From: an uncultured Anaeroplasma sp.
GTDB taxonomy: Bacteria > Bacillota_I > Bacilli_A > Acholeplasmatales > Anaeroplasmataceae
Direction: 5' to 3'
NCBI GenBank assembly: GCA_934216145.1
Contig: CAKQBG010000045.1
Location: forward strand, 1 to 14,910
DNA length: 14,910 bases
The notes under the pieces were generated by a model, which did no database searches, was not told the origin of the DNA, and was given only the letters and a program-made list of their open reading frames with translations. The position numbers and the translations under genes are program-made. Shown here piece by piece: positions 8,124-14,847 of the stretch (positions within the stretch are counted from its first letter, which is position 1; every line of letters starts with the position of its first letter).

Positions 8124-9194
8124 ATGTTAGATTTTTTTTGGAATTTATTGGATAACGCAATAAAAGGATTTGGCTGGTGCCAGTATTTAATTTATATTGC
8201 ATTCTTATTAGTCGGAATATTCTTTTTGGTTAAGTTTTGTGATATATTTGTTGATTCAGCTAGTGTTCTAGCTAAAAAGCTACATGTGTCACAATTAATT
8301 ATAGGTTTGACTGTAGTCGCAATGGGAACAAGCTGCCCTGAACTTGCTGTATCAGTTTCTGGTTCAATTCAAGCATTAATAAATGGTACTACTGCAAATA
8401 TCGCAATTGGTAATGTTGTTGGTTCTAATATTTGTAATATTTTATTAGTTTTAGGCTTAAGCTGTGTATTTACACCTATCGTTGTTAAAAAAAGTGTTTG
8501 TAAGAAGGAATTTCCATTTCTTTTAGGTGTTACTGCTTTATTATTAATCTTTGGTTTATTCTTTAGTATAGGTGATTATCCTTACGCAATTACTAGATGG
8601 GAGGGTATTATTTTAGTAATATTAATTCCTGTTTATATTTTCTTCTTAGTTTATAATGCTAAAAAGCATCCAGAGGAACAAGCAGTTGAAGATGAAGAAA
8701 TTGTTGATGAACCATTACCAAAGGCTATAATATTAACTATTGTTGGAATTATTGGTATTTTACTTGGTGGTGAATTTGTTGTTTATGGTGCACAAAGAAT
8801 AGCTGTAAATACTGCAGTAGCTTGTGGATTAAATAAAGAAATGGTTGAGGCTTTAGTAGGATTAACAATTGTCGCAGTAGGTACAAGCCTACCTGAGCTT
8901 GTAACTAGTGTTATAGCTGCTAAAAAGGGTCAAAATGAATTAGCATTAGGTAATGTTATTGGTTCTAATATTTTTAATACTATTTTCGTTTTAGGTATCG
9001 CAGCAGTAACTTGTGATTTAAGTACATTAAATTCTCAATTATGGGTTGAGGTTACTGTAATGATGTCTATTACTATATTAGTATTTATAATGGCTTTAAA
9101 AGGAAAACTATCTAAAAAGGATGGTTGGATCTTATTAGGTCTTTATGTTTTATTCGTTGTATATTTAATTTTACGTACTATATTAGTTAAATAA
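8124..9194 (+). CDS. CaCA-family calcium/cation antiporter (YrbG type)
   Basis: Integral membrane cation exchanger of 356 residues, with about ten hydrophobic segments in two homologous halves. The alpha repeats that form the ion path are clear: GTSCPE (68-73) with GNVVGSNICN (96-105), and GTSLPE (243-248) with GNVIGSNIFN (266-275). Between them is a short acidic cytoplasmic loop (EEQAVEDEE, about 184-192). The family exchanges Ca2+ or related divalent ions for Na+, K+ or H+; the true ion cannot be read here. The riboswitch immediately upstream suggests Mn2+ or mixed Mn2+/Ca2+ export, which fits known genes of that regulon. Ribosome site GGAAGGG sits just before the ATG. No hairpin follows; the next promoter begins 30 bases downstream. 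Confidence 0.93.
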   Translation: MLDFFWNLLDNAIKGFGWCQYLIYIAFLLVGIFFLVKFCDIFVDSASVLAKKLHVSQLIIGLTVVAMGTSCPELAVSVSGSIQALINGTTANIAIGNVVGSNICNILLVLGLSCVFTPIVVKKSVCKKEFPFLLGVTALLLIFGLFFSIGDYPYAITRWEGIILVILIPVYIFFLVYNAKKHPEEQAVEDEEIVDEPLPKAIILTIVGIIGILLGGEFVVYGAQRIAVNTAVACGLNKEMVEALVGLTIVAVGTSLPELVTSVIAAKKGQNELALGNVIGSNIFNTIFVLGIAAVTCDLSTLNSQLWVEVTVMMSITILVFIMALKGKLSKKDGWILLGLYVLFVVYLILRTILVK

Positions 9195-9223
9195 TTAGTA
9201 TGTACGATTTATTACGATTTTTG

Positions 9224-9251
9224 TTGAAAATTTGTCTATTTTTGGTATAAT
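9224..9251 (+). promoter_or_regulatory. Sigma-A promoter for the second riboswitch and flotillin
   Basis: -35 TTGAAA (9224-9229), 16-bp spacer, -10 TATAAT (9246-9251) with an extended TGG in front. Predicted transcription begins near 9258, shortly before the riboswitch basal helix. Confidence 0.83.
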
Positions 9252-9268
9252 TTAATTGTAAGTTAATA

Positions 9269-9390
9269 AGATAAAAGGGAGTAGAATCCATTAGATGGAA
9301 TGTGCTTCGTCAGGACAATGATTTATTATTCGGACACATTTTAAAATTCAAGACTTTTATTACTATCAGTAATAAAGGTCTTTTTTTTAG
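9269..9390 (+). ncRNA. Second yybP-ykoY (Mn2+) riboswitch, upstream of flotillin
   Basis: Same ordered signature as the copy at 7970-8108: GGGAGTAG (9277-9284), a small hairpin (TCCAT/ATGGA, 9287-9299), CGTCA (9308-9312) within an arm closed by TGTG/CACA (9301-9304/9335-9338), and TTCAAGAC (9347-9354). The basal helix ATAAAAG (9271-9277) pairs with CTTTTAT (9354-9360), which is also part of the terminator arm, the same ON-switch layout. The stem sequences have diverged while the core is conserved, as expected of a folded RNA. It has its own promoter. The next real gene begins only at 9473. Confidence 0.87.
9350..9388 (+). terminator. Riboswitch-controlled terminator (flotillin leader)
   Basis: AAGACTTTTATTAC (9350-9363) pairs with GTAATAAAGGTCTT (9369-9382) with one G-U pair and a five-base loop. 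The T-run reaches 9388. Bases 9354-9360 are shared with the riboswitch basal helix. Confidence 0.88.
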
Positions 9391-9392
9391 GT

Positions 9393-9411
9393 AAGGTGAT
9401 ATATAATGTAA
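9393..9411 (+). other. Ribosome site followed by an ATG-TAA start-stop pair
   Basis: AAGGTGA (9393-9399) is followed six bases later by ATG (9406-9408) and immediately by TAA (9409-9411). This is the position where a riboswitch-controlled gene would normally start. It may be a remnant of a lost gene, a minimal regulatory ORF or chance. Confidence 0.3.
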
Positions 9412-9472
9412 AAGCTATAATTTTGTTAATAAATATTTTGAAAAAATAATATATTTAGTGGAGGAAATAAAA

Positions 9473-11008
9473 ATGAAATTCAATGTATTTTTAACTTTTC
9501 CAGTGTGGGCTGGAGTATTAATTTGTGTTGTAGTAGCTTTAATTATTGTTTTGATTGGAGCTAGCTATATTAAAGCTAGACCTGATGAAGCAGTAATGAT
9601 TTCTGGTTTAGGAAAAAGAAAGATATTAATTGGTAAGGCAGGAATTAGAATACCATTCTTACAAAGAAAGGATGTATTACATTTAAAGGCATTCCAGGTT
9701 GATGTTAAAACTGAAGAATCAATTCCTACAAAGGAATTTATTAATATAAATGTAGATGCAGTAGCTAACCTTAAGATTGGTTCTACTCCTGAGCTTTTAG
9801 AAACAGCATTTCAAGCTTTACTATGTATAAGTGAAGCTGATAGAATTTCTCAGGTACAGCAGGTATTACAAGGTAATTTACGTGAAATTATTGGTACTGT
9901 CGGAATTAGGCAGCTAGTTCAGGATAGACAGGGAGTAGCTGAGCAAGTAAAAGAAAATGTTATTCCTGATATGGCTAAGCTTGGTATTGAATTAATTAAT
10001 TTTAATATTCAAAATTTCAGTGATAATAATCATGTTATAGAAAATTTAGGTATTGATAATGTAGCTCAAATATCAAAGGATGCTGCAATTGCGAAGGCTA
10101 ATGCTGATAGAGATGTTACTATTGCGAAGTCATTAGCTGATGAGCTTGCGAATAGATCTAGAGTAGAAGCACAACAAAAAATTATTTCTCAAAATACTGA
10201 GTTATCATTAAAGGAATCTGATTTAAAGCAAAAGACTGATACAGCTAAGGCTACAGCAGATGCTTCTTATGCGATTGAGGAGCAAAAGCGTCAGCAGGAA
10301 ATTAATATAGCTAAAATTAATGCTGATATTGCTAAACGTGAGCGTGAAGTTGAATTAGGTCAAAAGGAGGTTGAGCTTCAGGAACGTAAATTACAGGCTT
10401 CTATTAATAAGCAGGCTGAAGCTGAGAAGTATGCAATAAAGCAAAAGGCTGAGGCTGAATTATATGCTCGTCAAAAGGCAGCAGAGGCATTAAAGTTTGA
10501 AAAAGAACAAGAAGCTGAAATGAAAAAAATTGAAGCAGAGGCTGAAAAAATTCAAAAGGCAAAGGCAGCGGAAGCTTTAAAGATTGAAGCAGAGGCTGAA
10601 GCACAGGCAAGAATTGCGAAGGCTAATGCTGAAAAGGAAGCAGCTTTAGCAGAGGCTAAGGGTATTGAAGCTAAGGGTAAAGCTGAAGCTGACGCTATTA
10701 AAGCTAAGGCTGATGCTATGAAGCAATATGGTGAAGCGGCAACATTACAATTAATTCTTGATTCTAATGTATTACCAGAAATGATTAAGGCTTATAGTGA
10801 GCCTATGGCTTCTGCAATGTCTAAGATTGATTCTATTACTATGTATGGTGAAGGAAATACTGCTAAGCTTAATGAGGAGATTTCTAAAAATGGTAGTCAA
10901 ATATTCTCTGGTCTTGAGGCAGCAACTGGTTTAGATATTAAGTCTTTATTAGCTGGCTATTTAGGCGGAAAAATAATAGATAAGAATAATAAAAAGGAAG
11001 ATAACTAA
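9473..11008 (+). CDS. floT: Flotillin-like SPFH/band 7 membrane scaffold protein
   Basis: A 511-residue flotillin, close in length to Bacillus YuaG/FloT. An N-terminal membrane segment (about 10-30) is followed by an SPFH domain (about 33-200) that begins SYIKARPDEAVMISG and includes VDVKTEESIPTKEFINI. A long Glu/Ala/Lys-rich coiled coil (about 205-425) with many AEAE and KAKA stretches follows, and a short tail ends SGLEAATGLDIKSLLAGYLGG. Flotillins organise ordered membrane microdomains and assist protein assembly at the membrane. The start is the ATG at 9473, with GGAGG (9460-9464) eight bases upstream; a GTG at 9458 overlaps that ribosome site and is unlikely. The usual NfeD partner gene is not adjacent. 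The Mn2+-type riboswitch with terminator upstream implies metal-dependent expression, unusual for this family as far as I know. Confidence 0.93.
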   Translation: MKFNVFLTFPVWAGVLICVVVALIIVLIGASYIKARPDEAVMISGLGKRKILIGKAGIRIPFLQRKDVLHLKAFQVDVKTEESIPTKEFININVDAVANLKIGSTPELLETAFQALLCISEADRISQVQQVLQGNLREIIGTVGIRQLVQDRQGVAEQVKENVIPDMAKLGIELINFNIQNFSDNNHVIENLGIDNVAQISKDAAIAKANADRDVTIAKSLADELANRSRVEAQQKIISQNTELSLKESDLKQKTDTAKATADASYAIEEQKRQQEINIAKINADIAKREREVELGQKEVELQERKLQASINKQAEAEKYAIKQKAEAELYARQKAAEALKFEKEQEAEMKKIEAEAEKIQKAKAAEALKIEAEAEAQARIAKANAEKEAALAEAKGIEAKGKAEADAIKAKADAMKQYGEAATLQLILDSNVLPEMIKAYSEPMASAMSKIDSITMYGEGNTAKLNEEISKNGSQIFSGLEAATGLDIKSLLAGYLGGKIIDKNNKKEDN

Positions 11009-11040
11009 TATTATCTAAATATAATTTAATATTTATATTG

Positions 11041-11079
11041 AGCTATATATTTCTTTTATATGGGATATATAGCTTTTTT
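11041..11079 (+). terminator. Terminator after flotillin
   Basis: AGCTATATAT (11041-11050) pairs perfectly with ATATATAGCT (11065-11074), followed by a T-run to 11079. It ends the flotillin transcript 33 bases after the stop codon. Confidence 0.85.
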
Positions 11080-11116
11080 CTATATATGTTAATAAATAAT
11101 TATAATTTATTCTTTG

Positions 11117-11145
11117 TTGTGTTTATATTTGAACTATGATAGAAT
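11117..11145 (+). promoter_or_regulatory. Probable sigma-A promoter for nrnA
   Basis: -35 TTGTGT (11117-11122), 17-bp spacer, -10 TAGAAT (11140-11145) with extended TGA directly before it. It lies between the flotillin terminator and the nrnA ribosome site AAGGAG (11153-11158). Confidence 0.65.
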
Positions 11146-11164
11146 TTAGAAAAAGGAGTTATAT

Positions 11165-12115
11165 ATGGAGCATATTTTAAAAAAAATAAAAGAATTTAAT
11201 ACGATAATTATTCATGGTCATATTCGTCCTGATGGTGATTGTATTGGTAGCCAATATGGCTTATATTATTTAATTAAAGCTACATATCCAGAGAAGAATG
11301 TTATTATTACTGGAGAAAGTAGTGATTTTGTATCATTTATTGGTAGACCTACTATTTTAGAGGATGAGTCATTATTTGACAATGCTTTATCTATTTGTGT
11401 TGATTGCGCAACTGCTGAACGTTTATCTGATACACGCTTTAATCAGGCAAAATACTCTATTAAAATAGATCATCATATTCCAGTTGATGATTATGGTAAT
11501 TATCAATATGTAGATACTACTGCACCTGCTTGTTGTCAAATTATTACTGAATTTTATGAGAAATTCAAGGATGAATTGGTTATGACAAAGGAAGCAGCTT
11601 TAGCATTATATATTGGTATTTATACAGATACAGGAAGATTTAAGTTTGATTCAGTTACATCAAGAACCTTCCATGCTGCAGGATTATTAGTTGATAATGG
11701 AGTTGATTTAGGCTATGTTGATAATAATTTATCAGTTGAAACCTTAAAGACATTAAAACTTAAGGGCTATTCATTATCTAATTTCAATATTACTGAAAAT
11801 GGCTTTGCTTATTTAGTAATAACTAGAGATGTTATTAATAAATTTGAGGTTACTGATGAAGAAGCATCAGCTCAAGTTTCTGTTATTTCTACTATTGAAG
11901 GATGTCCTGTTTGGGCTTTATTTATTGAATATCCTGGTGAAATTAGAATTCGTTTACGTTCTCGTGGACCTGTTATTAATTTACTTGCTGAGGAATATAA
12001 TGGTGGAGGTCATGCGAAGGCATCTGGTGCTAAGCTTCAAAGCTTTGATGATTTAGATGGCTTTGTTAAAAAGGCTGATAAGCTTGTTTCAGAATATAAG
12101 GAAAGCTTAAAATAG
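11165..12115 (+). CDS. nrnA: DHH/DHHA1 oligoribonuclease / pAp phosphatase NrnA
   Basis: Cytosolic phosphoesterase of 316 residues. The family degrades 2-5 nt RNA oligomers and dephosphorylates 3'-phosphoadenosine 5'-phosphate. Motifs seen: HGHIRPDGDCIGS (17-29), giving metal-binding His and two Asp; VDCAT (79-83, Asp80); DHH (102-104); TDTG (154-157, Asp155); and the DHHA1 substrate loop GGGHA (280-284). Domain order and length match Bacillus NrnA. It forms a single-gene unit with its own promoter and a terminator 7 bases after the stop. Since nanoRNases of this type can act on dinucleotides, it may also clear pGpG made by EAL proteins such as the one at 3077-5962; this link is inference. 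Confidence 0.93.
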   Translation: MEHILKKIKEFNTIIIHGHIRPDGDCIGSQYGLYYLIKATYPEKNVIITGESSDFVSFIGRPTILEDESLFDNALSICVDCATAERLSDTRFNQAKYSIKIDHHIPVDDYGNYQYVDTTAPACCQIITEFYEKFKDELVMTKEAALALYIGIYTDTGRFKFDSVTSRTFHAAGLLVDNGVDLGYVDNNLSVETLKTLKLKGYSLSNFNITENGFAYLVITRDVINKFEVTDEEASAQVSVISTIEGCPVWALFIEYPGEIRIRLRSRGPVINLLAEEYNGGGHAKASGAKLQSFDDLDGFVKKADKLVSEYKESLK

Positions 12116-12122
12116 TATTATT

Positions 12123-12147
12123 AAACGTCTCTATTGAGGCGTTTTTT
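12123..12147 (+). terminator. Terminator after nrnA
   Basis: AAACGTCTC (12123-12131) pairs with GAGGCGTTT (12136-12144) through one G-U pair and a TATT loop, with a T-run to 12147. Confidence 0.9.
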
Positions 12148-12163
12148 GCATTTAAAAAATATC

Positions 12164-12194
12164 TTGAACCTAAAGTTTACTTTAGGTTTATAAT
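12164..12194 (+). promoter_or_regulatory. MerR-type promoter and operator for the alcohol dehydrogenase
   Basis: -35 TTGAAC (12164-12169) and -10 TATAAT (12189-12194) are separated by 19 bp, the over-long spacing typical of promoters activated by MerR-family regulators. The spacer is almost filled by a perfect inverted repeat: AACCTAAAG (12167-12175), centre TTTA, CTTTAGGTT (12180-12188). The half-site CTAAAG resembles the CTTAAAG/CTTAGAG half-sites of the aldehyde-responsive AdhR/NmlR branch. No MerR gene lies in the window. The leader to the ATG is about 45 bases. Confidence 0.87.
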
Positions 12195-12247
12195 ATAAAT
12201 AAGAAATATTTTAAATATTATCTTAAATATATATTTTTGGAGGGCAT

Positions 12248-13411
12248 ATGCAAAATTTTAATTATTATTCACCAACAAGATTAATATTTGGTCATGATGC
12301 GATTAAAAGCTTACCAGATATTATGAAGGGATTAGGAAAAAGGATTTTAATTACTTACGGTGGAGGTAGTATTAAAAAGATTGGTCTTTATGATGAGGTA
12401 AAGGTATTATTAAAGGATTTTGAATTATTTGAGCTTCCTGGTATTGAACCAAATCCTAAATATTCTACAAGTGTATTAGATGGTGTTAGAATGTGTAAGA
12501 AAAATAATATTGATGTTGTTTTATCTGTTGGAGGTGGATCTGTTCTTGATTGCTCAAAGGCAATTTGTGCTGGAGCTTGTTATGATGGAGAGCCTTGGGA
12601 TTTAATTACCTATAAGGTTAAGGCTAAGAAGGCATTACCACTTGTTGATATTTTAACATTAGCCGCAACAGGTTCAGAATTTGATTGTGGTGGTGTTATT
12701 TCTAGAACTGAAACTAATGATAAGGTTGGGTACATAGATGAGCTACTATTCCCAGTAGCTTCTATACTAGATCCAAAATATACTTTTACAGTTTCTAAGA
12801 AGCAAACAGCAGCTGGTACAGCAGACGCAATTAATCATGTTATTGAACAATATTTTTGCGGTGATAGCTGTATTTTAAATGATGGCTTTTGTGAGGCTAC
12901 TATTAAAAGCTTAATGCATAATGTAAAAATAGCTTTAAAAAATCCTAATGATTATGAAGCAAGAGCGGAATTAATGCTTTCATGCGCATATGGTTGTAAT
13001 GGAATATTATCAAATGGTAATGGCTCTTCAGGATGGCCATGTCATGGTATTGAGCATGCATTAAGTGCTTATTATGATATTACACATGGAGAAGGTCTTG
13101 CGATTATAACTCCTAAGTGGATGAAGCATATTTTAAATGAAAAAACTGTTTCTCGTTTTGTATCATATGGAGTTAATATTTTTGGTATTGATAAAAATAT
13201 GGATCCTTTTGAGATTGCAAATTTAGCAATAGCTAAAACTTATGATTTCTTTAAATCAATTGGTATTCCAATGTCTTTAAGAGAAGTTGGTATTGATGAA
13301 TCAAGACTTGCTGAAATGGCACATCATATTGCATTAAATGAAGGACTTGAAAATGCTTGGGCTCCTTTATCAGAGAATGATATTTTAGAGATACTTGAAG
13401 CTTCTTTATAA
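12248..13411 (+). CDS. Iron-dependent alcohol dehydrogenase (YqhD/butanol dehydrogenase type)
   Basis: Cytosolic group III alcohol dehydrogenase of 387 residues, likely reducing aldehydes with NADPH. The N-terminal nucleotide domain has YGGGSIKK (37-44) and SVGGGSVLDCSK (93-104). The GGGS phosphate loop and SIKK stretch match the NADP-preferring YqhD/BdhA branch. The metal site is complete: Asp193 and His197 in ADAINH, His266 in CHGIEH, and His280 in DITHGEG, with the same spacing as in YqhD. GGAGGG (12239-12244) precedes the ATG by only three bases, a short spacing. It is a single-gene unit closed by a terminator, and the MerR-type promoter suggests induction by an aldehyde or another thiol-reactive stress, pointing to a detoxifying role. 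Fermentative alcohol production is the alternative. Confidence 0.95.
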   Translation: MQNFNYYSPTRLIFGHDAIKSLPDIMKGLGKRILITYGGGSIKKIGLYDEVKVLLKDFELFELPGIEPNPKYSTSVLDGVRMCKKNNIDVVLSVGGGSVLDCSKAICAGACYDGEPWDLITYKVKAKKALPLVDILTLAATGSEFDCGGVISRTETNDKVGYIDELLFPVASILDPKYTFTVSKKQTAAGTADAINHVIEQYFCGDSCILNDGFCEATIKSLMHNVKIALKNPNDYEARAELMLSCAYGCNGILSNGNGSSGWPCHGIEHALSAYYDITHGEGLAIITPKWMKHILNEKTVSRFVSYGVNIFGIDKNMDPFEIANLAIAKTYDFFKSIGIPMSLREVGIDESRLAEMAHHIALNEGLENAWAPLSENDILEILEASL

Positions 13412-13422
13412 TATTAGAAATT

Positions 13423-13449
13423 GATCGGTTTTATAGCCGATCTTTTTTT
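13423..13449 (+). terminator. Terminator after the alcohol dehydrogenase
   Basis: GATCGGTT (13423-13430) pairs with AGCCGATC (13435-13442), with one G-U pair and a TTAT loop. Seven T residues follow. Confidence 0.92.
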
Positions 13450-13527
13450 AATATTAATTAATCATTTGTCAATTTACTTTAATAATTAACCCCTTAGAAC
13501 AAAATTTTAAAAAATATAAAAAAACTC

Positions 13528-13556
13528 TTGATTTTTTATTAGATTTTTAGTAAAAT
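13528..13556 (+). promoter_or_regulatory. Probable promoter for tRNA-Gln
   Basis: -35 TTGATT (13528-13533), 17-bp spacer, -10 TAAAAT (13551-13556). Predicted start is near 13563, about 24 bases before the tRNA. The preceding 13450-13527 shows nothing else. Confidence 0.65.
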
Positions 13557-13586
13557 TATGAGGAACTCTTATGAGTAATAATATTT

Positions 13587-13661
13587 AGGACCATAGCCAA
13601 GCGGTAAGGCAAGGGACTTTGACTCCCTCATGCACAAGTTCAAATCTTGTTGGTCCTGCCA
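13587..13661 (+). tRNA. tRNA-Gln, anticodon UUG
   Basis: A complete cloverleaf with encoded CCA. Acceptor AGGACCA (13587-13593) pairs with TGGTCCT (13651-13657), followed by discriminator G and CCA (13659-13661). The D arm is GCC/GGC (13596-13598/13608-13610) with GG in its loop. The anticodon arm AGGGA/TCCCT (13612-13616/13624-13628) encloses CTTTGAC, giving anticodon TTG at 13619-13621. The T arm ACAAG/CTTGT encloses TTCAAAT. The core closely matches Bacillus tRNA-Gln, including the weak first A-U pair typical of tRNA-Gln. It reads CAA, and CAG by wobble. It stands alone between its own promoter and terminator. Confidence 0.97.
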
Positions 13662-13707
13662 CGTAAAACCATACTTTTTTGCAAAAGCAAGAAAGTTAAC
13701 ATATTAA

Positions 13708-13740
13708 AAAACCGTGTCTTAATACGGTTTTTTTGTTTTT
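13708..13740 (+). terminator. Terminator after tRNA-Gln
   Basis: AAAACCGT (13708-13715) pairs with ACGGTTTT (13724-13731), with an eight-base loop and a T-rich tail to 13740. The 46 bases between the tRNA end and the stem would be a trailer removed in processing. Confidence 0.85.
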
Positions 13741-13769
13741 TAAGACAATTTTTTGAATTTTGAAATTTT

Positions 13770-13859
13770 GGGAATGATTTTTTTGTTTGCTCAATAGATA
13801 CTTAGTTATAAAAAGTATAAAAAAGTATGGTAGCACTAGAAAATTGTTCCCATTTTTTT
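13770..13859 (+). other. Nested hairpin with terminal T-run, possible structured RNA
   Basis: GGGAATGATTTT (13770-13781) pairs with AAAATTGTTCCC (13840-13851) over 12 bp, two of them G-U. Inside it, TGCT (13787-13790) pairs with AGCA (13832-13835) and ATACTT (13798-13803) with AAGTAT (13823-13828). ATTTTTTT follows the outer stem. This could be a small RNA ending in a terminator or an attenuator left from another gene. No convincing promoter was found in front, and the region is so AT-rich that part of the pairing may be chance. The rest of 13741-14046 holds only the promoter below and a weak TTATAG/CTATAA repeat (13874-13915). Confidence 0.35.
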
Positions 13860-13929
13860 CATATTCGTCTTTTTTATAGTGAACGGAAAGCTGTATACAT
13901 ATATGGTGTCTATAACATCTTAAAATTAA

Positions 13930-13958
13930 TAGACAAAAAGTAATATTTGTAATATAAT
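13930..13958 (+). promoter_or_regulatory. Probable sigma-A promoter for the 14047 lipoprotein operon
   Basis: -35 TAGACA (13930-13935), 17-bp spacer, -10 TATAAT (13953-13958). This leaves an AT-rich leader of about 80 bases before the ATG. Confidence 0.6.
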
Positions 13959-14046
13959 CAATTAACTAATAATTAATTTTAATCAAAATATAAGAATATT
14001 AATTATACTAATTTAAATACATAGAATTTGTAGGGAGGGAGTCATT

Positions 14047-14832
14047 ATGAAATGGAATTCAATTTTAAATTTAATATTGGGACTTTCATCTATTTTAGTT
14101 GTTGATACTTGTTCTAGTGGAAAAAGACCTAATGTAGATACATTTGAAGCGTTAAAAATATATGAAAAAGGTGTTTCTTTTGATGATCAAAAGAATATTG
14201 CTATAGGTAATCTAAAAAGCGGATTTTCATCAAATTATGTATTTGTTCCTTCTAAAATTAATGGTTATACTGTTAGAGAGTTAGGATGTGGGAATGATTT
14301 TGGTGGTGGATATGGATATCTTTATTCTAATAGGCCTGAAACAGAAGAAGATCCTGGTTATAGTCTAGAAAGATTTTATTGTCCAAATACTATTACTTAT
14401 ATAATGACTGGTTATATGCTAAATACTAATGATTTAAATGTGTTTTATTGTGGTACTATTTTAAACGTTTTAGTTTTACTGGGAGATAATATAAAGATTT
14501 ATGTACCTAATGAAAAATATGAGGAATTTTATAAAGCTATTGATAAAGGATTTGAAGATAGTAAAGATGATTTATATCGTGCTAATGTTTCATATATGTT
14601 AAATTATGAAACTAATAATCCTTATTATTATGTAGACAATTATGAATATGGAGAAATAATACAATATATTCCACCTGAACCAAAACGCGAAGGTTATACG
14701 TTTCTTGGTTGGTATCAGGATCCTGAAGGAATAATGGAATGGGAGTTTAAAGAAAATAAATTATCTAAACTAGAGGAAGAAGAATTTAAGGAAACTAAAT
14801 TATATGCTAAATGGGAAATGAATAAAAAATAA
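14047..14832 (+). CDS. Surface lipoprotein-like protein with an InlB-type repeat
   Basis: A 261-residue exported protein. The N-terminus has a hydrophobic segment (about 5-19) followed by VDTCSSG, with Cys22 as the presumed lipidation site. Thr before the Cys and only one Lys near the start make this a poor lipobox. Residues about 64-165 resemble BspA/LRR_5 surface repeats (VFVPSKINGYTVRELG, IYVPNEKYEEFYKAI). Residues about 200-257 form a Listeria-Bacteroides/InlB B-type repeat (Flg_new): PKREGYTFLGWYQDPEG, later ETKLYAKWE. AGGGAGGGAG lies just before the ATG. An ABC transporter ATPase gene starts 15 bases after the stop, so the two are probably one operon; the lipoprotein may be a surface accessory of that transporter. 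Its ligand and function are unknown. Confidence 0.85.
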   Translation: MKWNSILNLILGLSSILVVDTCSSGKRPNVDTFEALKIYEKGVSFDDQKNIAIGNLKSGFSSNYVFVPSKINGYTVRELGCGNDFGGGYGYLYSNRPETEEDPGYSLERFYCPNTITYIMTGYMLNTNDLNVFYCGTILNVLVLLGDNIKIYVPNEKYEEFYKAIDKGFEDSKDDLYRANVSYMLNYETNNPYYYVDNYEYGEIIQYIPPEPKREGYTFLGWYQDPEGIMEWEFKENKLSKLEEEEFKETKLYAKWEMNKK

Positions 14833-14847
14833 TAGGGAGAATTAAAT

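Noticed and set aside
9458..9472. GTG start for flotillin
   Set aside because: The GTG overlaps the GGAGG ribosome site that serves ATG 9473.
10404..10610. Minus-strand 68-codon open frame in the flotillin coiled coil
   Set aside because: The Leu/Pro/Gln-rich product is the complement of Glu/Ala repeats and not a real protein.
10420..10730. Tandem DNA repeats
   Set aside because: The similarity reflects Glu/Ala/Lys codons in a coiled coil, not precise DNA repeats.
11829..12056. Second plus-strand frame inside nrnA
   Set aside because: It overlaps the conserved DHHA1 domain of nrnA, and its Leu-rich make-up is a frame artefact.
13826..13851. T-box leader, because GGTAGCAC precedes a terminator-like stem
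   Set aside because: There is no proper T-box bulge sequence or specifier stem, and the downstream gene is not an aminoacyl-tRNA synthetase or amino-acid gene.
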